Positions 18,765-27,743 of a stretch of DNA of 64,000 bases are shown here, in pieces. The translations under genes and the position numbers were made by a program. Where the stretch lies: the NCBI GenBank assembly GCA_000272025.2, contig AKCV02000026.1, positions 186,001 through 250,000 on the forward strand. The letters run 5' to 3'. Each line of letters begins with the position of its first letter. Positions within the stretch are counted from its first letter, which is position 1. Below the pieces are notes generated by a model. The model did not search any database, was not told the DNA's origin, and worked only from the letters and a program-made list of their open reading frames with translations. The DNA comes from Imbroritus primus. GTDB lineage: Bacteria > Pseudomonadota > Gammaproteobacteria > Burkholderiales > Burkholderiaceae.

Positions 18765-20083
18765 GACCCAGGCGTACCGGATCGCTGGGACGGCGGCTTG
18801 CCCGTTGGCTCGCACTTCTCACACTGGTCGGGCTGGCCTTAACCTGCCTGGGCATTTACACCGTCACCGCGCTGAGCTTCAAGGAGCGGCAGATGGACAC
18901 GCTGCGGCAACAGCAGACCCAGGTGAACCATCTTATTGCCGAGGCAGCAGAGTTAGACAACGGCACGCTCGCACACAAGCTCGACGATGGCATGGTCGGC
19001 CGACAGGACATGAAATTGATCCTGACCCGTGCCGACGGCAGCGTCATCTATGCCAGCGCCGGCATTCCAGTGCATCACCGCGTGATCGACATGCGATTCG
19101 AGGCTACGACCGGCATCCCCCCCATCCAGGCGGTGCTGAGTCTTGATGTCAGCGAGGACGATCGTGTGCTAGAACGCCTAGCCCGCACGCTCGTCGCCGC
19201 CGCACTCGCTGGCGCAGTGGTGATTGCTGCTGGCGGATTTACGCTGGTGCAAATCGGGCTGCGTCCCGTGCGCGACCTCTCGGCTCAGATCCAGGCACTG
19301 GAGGCCGATACTCTACACCGGCTTCTGGATGGCTCCGCTCAACCCGACGAACTGGCTCCGCTGGTGGCTCACGTCAACGAGTTGCTGAAGCGTCTGCACA
19401 AAGCCTACGAACAACTGGAAGCCTTCAATGCTGATGTTGCGCATGAACTGTTCACGCCGTTGGCGACGTTGATGGGGGGCACTGAAGTTGCTTTGCGCAA
19501 AGCACGCGATGCCGACACGTTGCGAGATGTGTTGGGCTCGCACCTCGAAGATCTCCAGCGCATGTCGATGATCGTGCAGGACATGCTCTTTCTGTCGCAA
19601 GCCGACCGTGGGGCTGAGGCCCGCCGCGAGCATGTCGCCAGTCTGGCCGGCGTTGCGCGCGCGGTGGTGGAATTGCACGAGGCGGCCATTGAAGAGGCCG
19701 GGCTGAAGGTTCGTATCGACGGCGATGCCACCGGCTTGGCCGATGTGCGCCTGTTGCAGCGCGCGCTATCCAACCTGATCGGCAACGCAACCCGACACGC
19801 GCATCCGCACAGCACCGTTGTCGTGCAAATCGACCGGCTGGACGGCGAGATCGCCCTGCGGGTGGTGAACGAGGGGCAGACGATTTCAGCCGAGCATTTG
19901 CCCAATCTGTTCAACCGCTTCTACCGGGCAGATGCGGCGCGGTCGGATGCCGCCCGCAATCATGGACTGGGCTTGGCCATCGTGGCTGCCATCGCCCGCA
20001 TGCACGGAGGGCGGACGATGGTCGATTCGAGCAACGGCATCACGTCTATCGGGCTCATGGTGCCCACCCCGCGCGCGCAATAG
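18761..20083 (+). CDS. czcS: CzcS, metal-sensing histidine kinase
   Basis: The 440-residue protein starts at GTG 18761 and overlaps czcR by four bases. It has two transmembrane helices (about residues 15-36 and 143-168), a periplasmic sensor domain, a HAMP region, a dimerisation box NADVAHELFTPL with the phospho-His, and N and G boxes (NLIGNATRHAHP, NHGLGLAI). This is the two-component partner of CzcR. The dimerisation box has Phe-Thr-Pro where most kinases have Leu-Arg/Lys-Thr-Pro, a minor variation. Confidence 0.92.
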   Translation: MRPRRTGSLGRRLARWLALLTLVGLALTCLGIYTVTALSFKERQMDTLRQQQTQVNHLIAEAAELDNGTLAHKLDDGMVGRQDMKLILTRADGSVIYASAGIPVHHRVIDMRFEATTGIPPIQAVLSLDVSEDDRVLERLARTLVAAALAGAVVIAAGGFTLVQIGLRPVRDLSAQIQALEADTLHRLLDGSAQPDELAPLVAHVNELLKRLHKAYEQLEAFNADVAHELFTPLATLMGGTEVALRKARDADTLRDVLGSHLEDLQRMSMIVQDMLFLSQADRGAEARREHVASLAGVARAVVELHEAAIEEAGLKVRIDGDATGLADVRLLQRALSNLIGNATRHAHPHSTVVVQIDRLDGEIALRVVNEGQTISAEHLPNLFNRFYRADAARSDAARNHGLGLAIVAAIARMHGGRTMVDSSNGITSIGLMVPTPRAQ

Positions 20084-20118
20084 TCAACGGATCGGGCACC
20101 ACCAACAGACTGGCTCCA

Positions 20119-20811
20119 CTAGCCAATTACTTCTTCCAGCAGGAGAAGCGCCAGAAAGCCGACAAAGAACATCGCCGTCACCCAGGGGCGATCTGGCGTT
20201 TCGTGTGCTTCGATCAGCAGTTCTTCGGTCACGAGGTAGAGCAACGCAATCAGACCAAACGCGAAGAAGCCAGTCAGAAGAGGGTTGGGCAACAGCGCCA
20301 CCGGCGCTCCAAGCAAGGCCCCGATCGGCAGCAAGAGCACGAGCGCGGCCGTGATCCAGACGACCCTGGCACGGGAGCGAACGCTCTCGCCGAGTTCCGT
20401 GGCCACTGTCAATCCCAGGAACAGAACCTCGATGGTCAGGGCGATGGTCAGAAGCAAGCCGACCTTTGGGCCAGCCGCAAACCCGATACCAAGCACCAAG
20501 CCATCAATCAGGATGTCGATGCCGATCACGGTCAGGAGACCGGCCGGCCCCTTCGCCAACGCTTCCAGATGCTTCACCAGCAGCATGGTGGCGACGCCGA
20601 TTCCGCCGCCGATCATCGTCGCCCAAGGCGAGGCCCGGTGCATGATGTCGGGCAAGATTTCGCCGGCCGCCGCCGCGAACACGACGCCAGCGGCGAAATG
20701 CTGAATCGCGCTGACCAGTGTTGGCCCCGGCCGCACGTTCACCGCGACCGCAGCTCCGATGATGGCGGCCGCTGCCGGGATCAAGGTGTAGATCCAGGCC
20801 GAGATCACCAT
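20119..20811 (-). CDS. ZIP-family metal transporter
   Basis: The 230-residue membrane protein has about eight hydrophobic helices and the ZIP-type motifs HFAAGVVFAAAAGEILPD (helix 2) and DILIDGLVLG (central helix). ZIP proteins usually move divalent cations into the cytoplasm, which is opposite to the neighbouring Czc and Cad exporters. It may recover needed metal, or it may have another direction or substrate. It lies four bases downstream of the zinc-ribbon gene in the same direction, suggesting co-transcription from the cadA side. Confidence 0.85.
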   Translation of the reverse strand: MVISAWIYTLIPAAAAIIGAAVAVNVRPGPTLVSAIQHFAAGVVFAAAAGEILPDIMHRASPWATMIGGGIGVATMLLVKHLEALAKGPAGLLTVIGIDILIDGLVLGIGFAAGPKVGLLLTIALTIEVLFLGLTVATELGESVRSRARVVWITAALVLLLPIGALLGAPVALLPNPLLTGFFAFGLIALLYLVTEELLIEAHETPDRPWVTAMFFVGFLALLLLEEVIG

Positions 20812-20814
20812 GAC

Positions 20815-21117
20815 TTAAGTTACCGCGTTGCCGCACTGAGCACAGAATTTCGCGCCGATCGGAATGACGCTACTGCACTTCGTGCACGACGCTGGCACCA
20901 GCGATGTCCCGCACTGGCCGCAAAAGCGAGCGCCGTTCGGATTGATCGCTTTGCATTGCGGGCAAGTGATGCCGCTGGCCGAAGGCGCCGGATTGCGCCC
21001 CCAGTCGTGACTGCTGGGGCCACCGTGGCCATGGCTACTGCCATGCCCGTGGGAGCCGCCATGCCCCCCGCCGTGGCCGCCGCCATGCCCACCAAAAATT
21101 CGATCCAGGATTCCCAT
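20815..21117 (-). CDS. His-rich double zinc-ribbon protein of unknown function
   Basis: The 100-residue product has an N-terminal Gly/His-rich segment (GGHGGGHGGGHGGSHGHG) that could bind metal. Two C-terminal zinc ribbons follow, each with two CxxC knuckles (CPQC...CGQC and CTKC...CAQC). It is not exported. The start at 21117 follows GGAG by nine bases. It lies between cadA and the ZIP gene in the same direction and may serve as a metal buffer or an accessory to them. I do not recognise a named family beyond zinc-ribbon. Confidence 0.8.
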   Translation of the reverse strand: MGILDRIFGGHGGGHGGGHGGSHGHGSSHGHGGPSSHDWGRNPAPSASGITCPQCKAINPNGARFCGQCGTSLVPASCTKCSSVIPIGAKFCAQCGNAVT

Positions 21118-21139
21118 TTTCAACACTCCATATTCGGTT

Positions 21140-23578
21140 TTACTGACCCGCCTGCTGCCTGAGCAGCCTCAGCCCGTTGAAGACCACCAGCAAGCTCGCC
21201 CCCATGTCGGCGAACACGGCCATCCACATGGAGGCATCGTCGAAGATCGCCAGCAGCAGGAACACTAGCTTGATGCCCAGCGCGAGCGCGATGTTCTGCC
21301 ATAGCACGGCGTGGGTGCGCCTGGACAGCCGGATCGTTTCGGGCAGGCGGCGTAGGTCGTCGTTCATGACCACCACGTCGGCGGCCTCCATCGCGGTGTG
21401 GGTGCCCGCGCCGCCCATAGCGAAGCCGATGTCAGCCTTCGCCAGCGCGGGGGCGTCGTTGATGCCGTCGCCGGTCATCGCCGTGACGCCCATGCGCTGC
21501 TGAAGCTCGCCGATGGCCTGCAACTTGTCCTCGGGCAGCAGGTTGCCACGCACCTCGGCGATGCCCGCCTGGGTGCCGACGGTTTGCGCCGTCGCCAGGT
21601 TATCGCCCGTCAACATCACCGGCGTCACGCCCAATGCCTTCAGGTCGGCCACGGCCTGCGCGGATGAGGATTTGATGGTGTCGGCTACTGCACAGATGGC
21701 CATGACCCGTTCGCTGCTGGCCAACAACGTGACGGTGCGGCCAGCTTGCTCATGCACTGCAAGGCGGGCTTCGAGGTCAGCCGAACACTGCCCGCGCTCT
21801 TCAATCCAGCGGTGGTTAGCCAGCACATAGGTATGGCCGTCGATCACCCCCTGCACGCCGCGCCCGGCAACAGCCTGAAACTCATCCACTTCTTGCGTGG
21901 CGGACGACACGCCATCTGCGATGGCCTTGGACACTGGATGATCCGACCGCGCTGCGAGGCTCTTGGCCAGCCCCTCCAGGGCTTGTTGGCCGAGTCCTGT
22001 GTCCACGGGCTCGAAGGCCACCAGCTTGGGCTTGCCTTCGGTGATGGTGCCGGTCTTGTCCAGCGCCACGGCCTTGATCTTGCGCGCCTCTTCCAGGTAC
22101 ACACCACCTTTGATCAGGATGCCTCGCCGCGCCCCAGCGGCCAAACCGCTGACGACGGTGACGGGCGTGGAAATCACCAAGGCGCAAGGGCAGGCGATGA
22201 CCAGCAGCACCAGGGCCTTGTAGGCGGCCTGCATCCAGGTCAGCCCCATGAGCCAGGGCGCCAACAACGCAACGGCAACGGCCAGGACGAACACCGCAGG
22301 CGTGTAGACGGCGGCAAAGCGATCCACGAAACGCTGCGTGGGCGCACGGGAAGACTGGGCCTGCTCAACGGCGTGGATGATGCGCGCCAGCGTGCTGTCG
22401 GACGCGGGGGCCGTGACACGGATTTCCAACGCCGCAGCCTGATTGACGGTGCCGGCGAAGACTTCATCGCCGGGGCTCTTGTCCACCGGCAAGCTTTCGC
22501 CGGTCACGGGGGACTGGTCAATAGCGCTCTGACCTAGGCTCACGATGCCATCCAGCGGAACGCGCTCGCCAGGGCGAATACGCACGGTCATGCCCACAGT
22601 GACTTCCTTGACTCCCATGCGCACCCAATTGCCATCGTCTTGACGCACTTCAGCTTGCTCCGGCGCGAGCGCCAGCAGGCTCTTGATGGCGCCGCGCGCC
22701 CGATCCACGGCGCGGGCCTCGATGGCTTCCGCAATCGCATATAGGGCCATCACCATCGCCGCTTCGGGCCACTGGCCGATCAGGAAAGCGCCGGTCACGG
22801 CCACGGTCATCAGGGCATTGATGTTCAAGCGGCCCTGCCGCAGTGCAGCCAGCCCCTTGCCGTAAACCGAGAAACCCGACAGCGCGATGGCCGCCGCGGC
22901 CAGCGCCATTCCCAGCGCCTTGACAGGTACGCTGTCTGGAAAGGCGAATGCCAAGCCCTCGGCCGCCACAGCCAACCCCAGGGCGCCCAGCGACTTGCCC
23001 CATGTCGTCCAGAAGCCCGTTGGCGAGGCAACCGCAGCAGCCGACGAGCCTGTGTCGCCAAGAGGTTCCGGCTTGAAGCCTGCCTTGCGGATTGCGTCTA
23101 GCGCCTGCTGCAAGACAGGATCATCGGCGGCAATGGCCAACTCGCGTTCGCCCAGATTGAATTGCAGGCTACGAATTCCCGCCATGCCGTCCAACGCCCG
23201 GCGGATTTCCGACTCCTCCGAGGCACAGTCCATATTCGCAATGCGGAAGCGCTGGACATTCTTCGCGCCGAGGGGTTCTGGCTTGAAACCCGCTTTGCGG
23301 ATCGCTTCTAGGGCCTCGGGCAGCGCGTGGTCATCGGCGGCAATGGCAAGCTCTCGATCCCCCAGGTTGAATCGCAGGCTGCGAATCCCCGCCATGCCTT
23401 CCAGCGCCCGGCGGATTTCCGACTCCTCTGAGGCACAGTCCATGTTTTCTATGCGAAAGCGTTGCGGCCCAATAGTCGTTGCATCAGACGCTGTTGGCTC
23501 GGGCGCCACAGGCACTGTTGCACAGCCACTCCCGCAGCAGGCAGCGTCGGCGTGTTGGCGTTGGTGGGCAGAGTTCAT
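21140..23578 (-). CDS. cadA: CadA/ZntA-type heavy-metal P-type ATPase with tandem metal-binding domains
   Basis: The 812-residue pump has the P1B signatures ACPCAL (membrane metal site, about residue 465), DKTGT (phosphorylated Asp, about residue 509) and TGDGINDAPAL. It exports Cd, Zn or Pb. The N-terminus has a Cys-rich start (CCGSGC) and two nearly identical metal-binding domains with MDCASEESEIRRAL (about residues 42-105 and 112-175). In both, the usual second Cys of the CxxC site is Glu (DCASEE), a form known in Zn/Cd ATPases. It is divergent from cadR and has a MerR-type promoter. Confidence 0.94.
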   Translation of the reverse strand: MNSAHQRQHADAACCGSGCATVPVAPEPTASDATTIGPQRFRIENMDCASEESEIRRALEGMAGIRSLRFNLGDRELAIAADDHALPEALEAIRKAGFKPEPLGAKNVQRFRIANMDCASEESEIRRALDGMAGIRSLQFNLGERELAIAADDPVLQQALDAIRKAGFKPEPLGDTGSSAAAVASPTGFWTTWGKSLGALGLAVAAEGLAFAFPDSVPVKALGMALAAAAIALSGFSVYGKGLAALRQGRLNINALMTVAVTGAFLIGQWPEAAMVMALYAIAEAIEARAVDRARGAIKSLLALAPEQAEVRQDDGNWVRMGVKEVTVGMTVRIRPGERVPLDGIVSLGQSAIDQSPVTGESLPVDKSPGDEVFAGTVNQAAALEIRVTAPASDSTLARIIHAVEQAQSSRAPTQRFVDRFAAVYTPAVFVLAVAVALLAPWLMGLTWMQAAYKALVLLVIACPCALVISTPVTVVSGLAAGARRGILIKGGVYLEEARKIKAVALDKTGTITEGKPKLVAFEPVDTGLGQQALEGLAKSLAARSDHPVSKAIADGVSSATQEVDEFQAVAGRGVQGVIDGHTYVLANHRWIEERGQCSADLEARLAVHEQAGRTVTLLASSERVMAICAVADTIKSSSAQAVADLKALGVTPVMLTGDNLATAQTVGTQAGIAEVRGNLLPEDKLQAIGELQQRMGVTAMTGDGINDAPALAKADIGFAMGGAGTHTAMEAADVVVMNDDLRRLPETIRLSRRTHAVLWQNIALALGIKLVFLLLAIFDDASMWMAVFADMGASLLVVFNGLRLLRQQAGQ

Positions 23579-23599
23579 GAAATTCTCCTTTTCAGTCAG

Positions 23600-23630
23600 A
23601 TTGGAAACCCTGTACCCACTACAGAGTCAA
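23600..23630 (-). promoter_or_regulatory. cadA promoter with CadR operator
   Basis: On the minus strand a -35 TTGACT (23625-23630) and a -10 TCCAAT (23600-23605) are separated by 19 bases, the over-long spacing that is the hallmark of MerR-regulated promoters. The spacer holds the inverted repeat CTGTA-N5-TACAG (23610-23624). CadR bound there would untwist the promoter when metal is present and switch on cadA. Confidence 0.85.
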
Positions 23631-23681
23631 GCGCCTACAATGAGCCTTGGAGAAAAACCCGCGACCGCTGAAGATGAACTC

Positions 23682-24137
23682 ATGAAAATCGGCGAACTGG
23701 CTAAGGCCGCACATACCCAGGTAGAGACGATCCGGTACTACGAGCGTGAAGGCTTGCTACCCGAAACGGCCCGTACGGATGGCAACTACCGCATGTACGC
23801 AGAAGAACACGTTGACCGGCTGTCCTTCATCCGGCACTGCCGGGGGTTGGACATGACGCTGGATGAAATCCGGGTTCTGTTGCGCTTCAAGGATGCACCG
23901 CACGAGAACTGCGCCCAGGTGAACGACCTGCTCGACGAGCACATCGACCATGTGGCTACCCGCATCAAGGAATTGAAAGCGTTGGAACGACAGCTCAAGA
24001 CCTTGCGGGAACGCTGCCGTGAATCCCAGCAGGCCAGCCAGTGCGGCATCTTGACCGAGCTGTCCTCAGCATCGCGCCATCTGCACGAACCGGCGACGCG
24101 CAGGGGCCATGTTCATGGGGCACATAGCCTCAAGTGA
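23682..24137 (+). CDS. cadR: CadR/PbrR-type MerR-family metal sensor
   Basis: The 151-residue protein starts MKIGELAKAAHTQVETIRYYE, the MerR DNA-binding domain. It has a long dimerisation helix and the Cys residues used for Cd/Pb/Zn sensing (Cys in HENCAQVN, and the two in RCRESQQASQC). A His-containing tail (HVHGAHSLK) resembles CadR. An upstream in-frame ATG at 23640 is less likely because MerR proteins begin near MKIG. It is divergent from cadA and 104 bases from its start, over a typical operator. Confidence 0.92.
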   Translation: MKIGELAKAAHTQVETIRYYEREGLLPETARTDGNYRMYAEEHVDRLSFIRHCRGLDMTLDEIRVLLRFKDAPHENCAQVNDLLDEHIDHVATRIKELKALERQLKTLRERCRESQQASQCGILTELSSASRHLHEPATRRGHVHGAHSLK

Positions 24138-26132
24138 CTAGCCCAAAGAAACCCCAAGCCGACGCCCGATTTCCCATGAGGTCGTTCCGCCACGCACTGT
24201 CGCCGCAAGCGGCTGCCCCAACCGCTGCTCGATCACTGGCCTCCACGGTACCAGGCTGAAGCCCATGCCGTCGTCCAGCATCGCATACCGACCGCTGGCG
24301 AGCATGACGCTGCGCCGGTAGATGCCGGCCACGCGCTGCCCATCGGCCACCGGGCGGTGCTCCAGGCCGGTTTCGGCGGCGATGTCCTTGGCGGCCTGCG
24401 CCAGCTCGCGGCTGCGCAGCGTGCCCAGCAGGTTTCGGGCGAGGATCACGCGCTGCCCGCGCCGCTCGGCCAGCCCCTGTTCGGCAAGGAAGTCGGCGCG
24501 TTTCTGCAATGCCTCCTTGACCTCGCCGCCAAAGCCCAGGTCCCCCAGGCCCGAGCCGCCGCCGATCAACTGCTGGTCGAGCCAGGTGGCCCCGATCACG
24601 CGCGCCTGCCGCTCGATGGGCAGGTGCGATTTCAGCTCTACAGCCACGCCGCCCAGGCGCTGCGCGTCGTACTGATGGCCACGCTCGGGCAGATCGTCCG
24701 GCACCTTCCATAGCCCTTCGGCCACGCGCTCCACGATGCCGGCGCGGCGCAGGGCTTCGAGTCGGCGGATGTGGGCCGCGACGACTTCCTGCGGATCACG
24801 GCCCGGCACGGCCTGACCCTGCGCGACGGCCAGGTGATGGTCGGTGCGGTATAGACCGCCGCTCGCCAGTGCGGTGATGTTCCTGTCGGCCGCGCGCACG
24901 TCGGCCGATCCCTTCACCTCCACTACGGCGCCGGCCGGATAGTTCGCCAGTTCATCGTGTGCGTTGAGCGCGACGTAGTGGGCCTTGCCGTCCACGCCGT
25001 CGATGACCAGATAGCCCCGGTCGCGCAGCTCGTCGGCCAGCCCCTTCGCTGCCACGCGGCCGAGAATGGTTCGGCCACCTCCATCAGCATCTTGGCCCGG
25101 CTCGAACACCGCCAGCTCGCGCGGCTCGCCGCGCATGGCCCGCTGCATGGTGCGGATGATGTCGCCACGCTCGCCCAGGGCGCGCAGGGTCTTTTCGGCA
25201 TCGGCATGGACAGCCCAGGTGCCCGGCTGCATCTCGTCAGCCAGGCCCAGGCGCTGCAAGCGTTGCAGGCGGCCGATCAGCAGCAGGCGCTGGCGTTGCA
25301 GCCGCGGTTCGTTGAACCGTTCGACATGCACCAGGCCATCGTCGCCCAGTTCGCGTTTGAGCGTGCGATCCAGGCTCGTCCATCGCTCCTGATCCACTTC
25401 ACGCTGCAAGGTCTGCTGGATCTCCCGCTCGGTGCGTGGCCCCAGCCATTCGGTCGCCAGCTCGGACGCGCGATGCCGGAAGCCATCGGCGATGTAGTCG
25501 CCCGCGATGATGAGGTCTTTGCCCGTGTCGTCGCGTCCGCGCACGATCAAGTGGGTGTGCGGGTTGTCGGTGTTCCAGTGATCGACCGCCACCCATTCCA
25601 GCCGTGTGCCCAGGTCGGCTTCCATGCGGCCCATGAGATGCCGCGTGTAGGTGCGCAGGTCGTCCAGTTCCGCGCCATCCTCCGGCGAGAGGATGAAGCG
25701 GAAATGGTGCCGGTCGTCGGCGCAGCGTTCCTTGAAGGCGTCGAGGTCGGCAGCATCGGTCTGCGGCCCATAGGCTTGGCCTGGCTCGCCATCGCGGCCG
25801 GCGCCGTCGCGCTCGATGTAGCGCAGGTGCTTGGCGAGTGATTGCGGGCTGGCCCGTTGCTGGTTGACCAGCAACGTCTTGATGGTCACGCGCCGCGACA
25901 TGGGCGTGAGCTTCGCGCCCGCGAAGCGCGCCGCCGTGTGGCCGCGTCCCAGCCGCGAGCCGGGCCGCTGGCCGATGCCGGCGCCCTTGCCACTGCCGCC
26001 AGGACGGCGCACCGCCGACTTGCCGCTGCTGGCCTTTCCTGCCTGCTTGAGCACCTTGGAAACGAAGCCCTGGCCCCGGTTCTTCGGGGCGCTGGGGCGG
26101 ATGCGGAAATCGTCATCGCGGCGGTCGGTCAT
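24138..26132 (-). CDS. Relaxase (VirD2-like, DUF3363-type) of the ICE
   Basis: The 664-residue protein has a basic N-terminus and a VirD2-like relaxase domain. The His triad is in VDHWNTDNPHTHL (H185, H192, H194), with LAKHLRYIERDG upstream. A DUF3363-like C-terminal region follows. It should nick oriT, stay bound to the 5' end and lead the strand through TraG. The start at 26132 was chosen because the reading frame upstream is a different gene-like frame and this Met begins the known N-terminus MTDRRDDDFRIRPS. The stop lies close to cadR, so the metal cargo abuts the transfer genes here. Confidence 0.92.
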   Translation of the reverse strand: MTDRRDDDFRIRPSAPKNRGQGFVSKVLKQAGKASSGKSAVRRPGGSGKGAGIGQRPGSRLGRGHTAARFAGAKLTPMSRRVTIKTLLVNQQRASPQSLAKHLRYIERDGAGRDGEPGQAYGPQTDAADLDAFKERCADDRHHFRFILSPEDGAELDDLRTYTRHLMGRMEADLGTRLEWVAVDHWNTDNPHTHLIVRGRDDTGKDLIIAGDYIADGFRHRASELATEWLGPRTEREIQQTLQREVDQERWTSLDRTLKRELGDDGLVHVERFNEPRLQRQRLLLIGRLQRLQRLGLADEMQPGTWAVHADAEKTLRALGERGDIIRTMQRAMRGEPRELAVFEPGQDADGGGRTILGRVAAKGLADELRDRGYLVIDGVDGKAHYVALNAHDELANYPAGAVVEVKGSADVRAADRNITALASGGLYRTDHHLAVAQGQAVPGRDPQEVVAAHIRRLEALRRAGIVERVAEGLWKVPDDLPERGHQYDAQRLGGVAVELKSHLPIERQARVIGATWLDQQLIGGGSGLGDLGFGGEVKEALQKRADFLAEQGLAERRGQRVILARNLLGTLRSRELAQAAKDIAAETGLEHRPVADGQRVAGIYRRSVMLASGRYAMLDDGMGFSLVPWRPVIEQRLGQPLAATVRGGTTSWEIGRRLGVSLG

Positions 26133-26608
26133 GGCTGCGCTCCCTGCAAGCTCTGGCGTGTCCGGGCGTGCGAAGCACGTGGACATGACTGCATCGGCGC
26201 GGGCTTCGCGCCCCAAGCGGCACGGCGGCAAAGCCGCTCCGTGCCGCGCCACCCCCACGTGCAGACAGGCTTTCGACGCGGCCCGGTGCCGCGTCCTTTT
26301 GTCTTGCCTTCCGCCTTTGCCCTTCGCTGTCGCCCCGGGCGTCGGCGGCCCGGCGGCGCTGCGCTGCTTGCAGCCAGCCCGCCGGCGAACGCGCAGATGG
26401 ACGCGATGGGGGCCACAGGCCGGGCGCGTTCGAGGCAAGACGCCTGCACGTTGGACGGCTGCGCCGAAGGCAGCGCGAAGTGCGGTGCCCAATGCGCAGG
26501 ATTGGCGCCCGCACTGCACGCCCGACGACACAGCGACGGCCAGCAGCACGACACGCCCGATAGCACGATGAGATGCACGGCAACGTGCAGCGAATCGGCG
26601 GCCATCAT
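26129..26608 (-). CDS. Possible small coupled gene between traF and the relaxase
   Basis: An open frame of 159 codons fills the gap between traF and the relaxase. Its ATG overlaps the traF stop, and its own TGA overlaps the relaxase ATG, so both junctions are ATGA-type as elsewhere in this operon. The first 25 residues are hydrophobic (SLHVAVHLIVLSGVSCCWP). The rest is Arg/Pro/Gly-rich and looks unlike a folded protein. I recognise no family. The overlaps argue for translation, while the composition argues for a chance frame in GC-rich DNA. Confidence 0.35.
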   Translation of the reverse strand: MMAADSLHVAVHLIVLSGVSCCWPSLCRRACSAGANPAHWAPHFALPSAQPSNVQASCLERARPVAPIASICAFAGGLAASSAAPPGRRRPGRQRRAKAEGKTKGRGTGPRRKPVCTWGWRGTERLCRRAAWGAKPAPMQSCPRASHARTRQSLQGAQP

Positions 26609-27201
26609 GGGCGGGACTCCAGCCAGATGGGGGGCGCGACGCCGATCACGGCGGCGGCGCTGACCGGCCCGAAATACCGGCTGTCGAATGACGCCGGGTT
26701 AGTCGCACTGAGCAAAAACAGCTCGCCAGGCCGAAGGCGGCGGCACTGCGGCCAGGATGGCAGCGGCCGGCCCCAGCGATCGGCAGACAGCACGGCGGCC
26801 GAAGGCACGCCGTCGATGCGGACTTTGCCGTCAGCGATGCACACCTCCTGCGGCGCGACCGCGCCCACGCGCTTGAGCAGCGGCACGCGCGCCGGCAGGT
26901 AGCCACGCTGCGCGGCCAGCGCGGCGGCGTCTGGCGGCAGCGTGGTCAGGACGATGCTGCCCACGGACAAAGAACGTGGCAGCGAGCCGGTTCCGTGGCG
27001 CTGCGGATCGACGCGATACCAGCCCACGGGAACGCTGTCGGACGGGTTGTAGATCAGGCGTGGCAGCGGATGCACGAAGGACGCCCAGGCCAGCGCAGCG
27101 AGGCCGCAGGCGGACAGGCCCGCCAGCACGAGGCGAGCGCGCAAACGTGCGCGGGGCGAGCGAGGACGCGGTGCGGTGCCAGCAGTCGAAACGGTGGTCA
27201 T
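26605..27201 (-). CDS. traF: TraF, S26-type peptidase for pilin maturation
   Basis: The 198-residue protein has one N-terminal membrane helix (about residues 22-42) and the signal-peptidase-like active site. The nucleophile Ser56 lies in YNPSDSVPVGWY and the general-base Lys110 in LLKRVGAV. TraF of IncP plasmids cleaves and cyclises TrbC pilin, and the present element encodes TrbC at 5411-5788. The start overlaps the end of the DUF2840 gene by four bases. Confidence 0.93.
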   Translation of the reverse strand: MTTVSTAGTAPRPRSPRARLRARLVLAGLSACGLAALAWASFVHPLPRLIYNPSDSVPVGWYRVDPQRHGTGSLPRSLSVGSIVLTTLPPDAAALAAQRGYLPARVPLLKRVGAVAPQEVCIADGKVRIDGVPSAAVLSADRWGRPLPSWPQCRRLRPGELFLLSATNPASFDSRYFGPVSAAAVIGVAPPIWLESRP

Positions 27202-27743
27202 GGCAGCGCCCTCCCGATGAGCCAGGCGGCGTGCCGCTCGGCGGTGTATTCGGGCAGTGGCAGGCGCGCAGCGAGCCGGTTGGCGAGCGTGCGCCAGTAG
27301 GCGGGCGAAGCGGCGACAGGCGCGATGCCCAGCGCCTCGATGGCGTCGATGCGCTCCAACACCGCACGCACTTGGTTCTCCCCTTCGGCGTGGAGTAGCA
27401 GGCGCGCACCCGGCTGCACGCCGGGGATGCGCTGCGCCGCGTCGAGCGGCGTGCAAGCTTGCATGACCATGAGCTGCCAGCGAACGGTGCCGTAGTCGTT
27501 GGCCTGCCAGCGGATGCGGCAGAACATGGTGCCCGGCAGGAACACCGCGCAGCGCCGCCAGCGGTCGAGCTGGTGCGTGCGCGCCGGTTCGCCGAAGCGC
27601 AGGTAGAGTTTGAAGCGCAGTTCGATGTAAGCCAGCGCCACGCGCGTCAGCGGCGCACTGACAGGCCGACCGGCGAGTGCGGCCGGTGATGGTTGTGGCG
27701 CATCCGTAGCCGCGCCAGCGGCAGGCGAAGCGGATGCGGTCAT
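27198..27743 (-). CDS. DUF2840 domain protein
   Basis: The 181-residue product contains the DUF2840-type core (VALAYIELRFKLYLRFGEPARTH, then WRLCAV-like and NDYGTVRWQLMVM). The family is found almost only in Tn4371-like and related ICEs, between parA and traF, and has no known biochemical role. Both ends overlap the neighbouring genes by four bases, so it is co-translated with the partition and transfer genes. The first 30 residues are Ala/Pro-rich and probably disordered. Confidence 0.85.
   Translation of the reverse strand: MTASASPAAGAATDAPQPSPAALAGRPVSAPLTRVALAYIELRFKLYLRFGEPARTHQLDRWRRCAVFLPGTMFCRIRWQANDYGTVRWQLMVMQACTPLDAAQRIPGVQPGARLLLHAEGENQVRAVLERIDAIEALGIAPVAASPAYWRTLANRLAARLPLPEYTAERHAAWLIGRALP

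Noticed and set aside
22887-23681. A much longer N-terminus for cadR, reading through the cadA region.
   Set aside because: It would run antisense through cadA and its promoter. MerR proteins begin near MKIGELA, which is at 23682.
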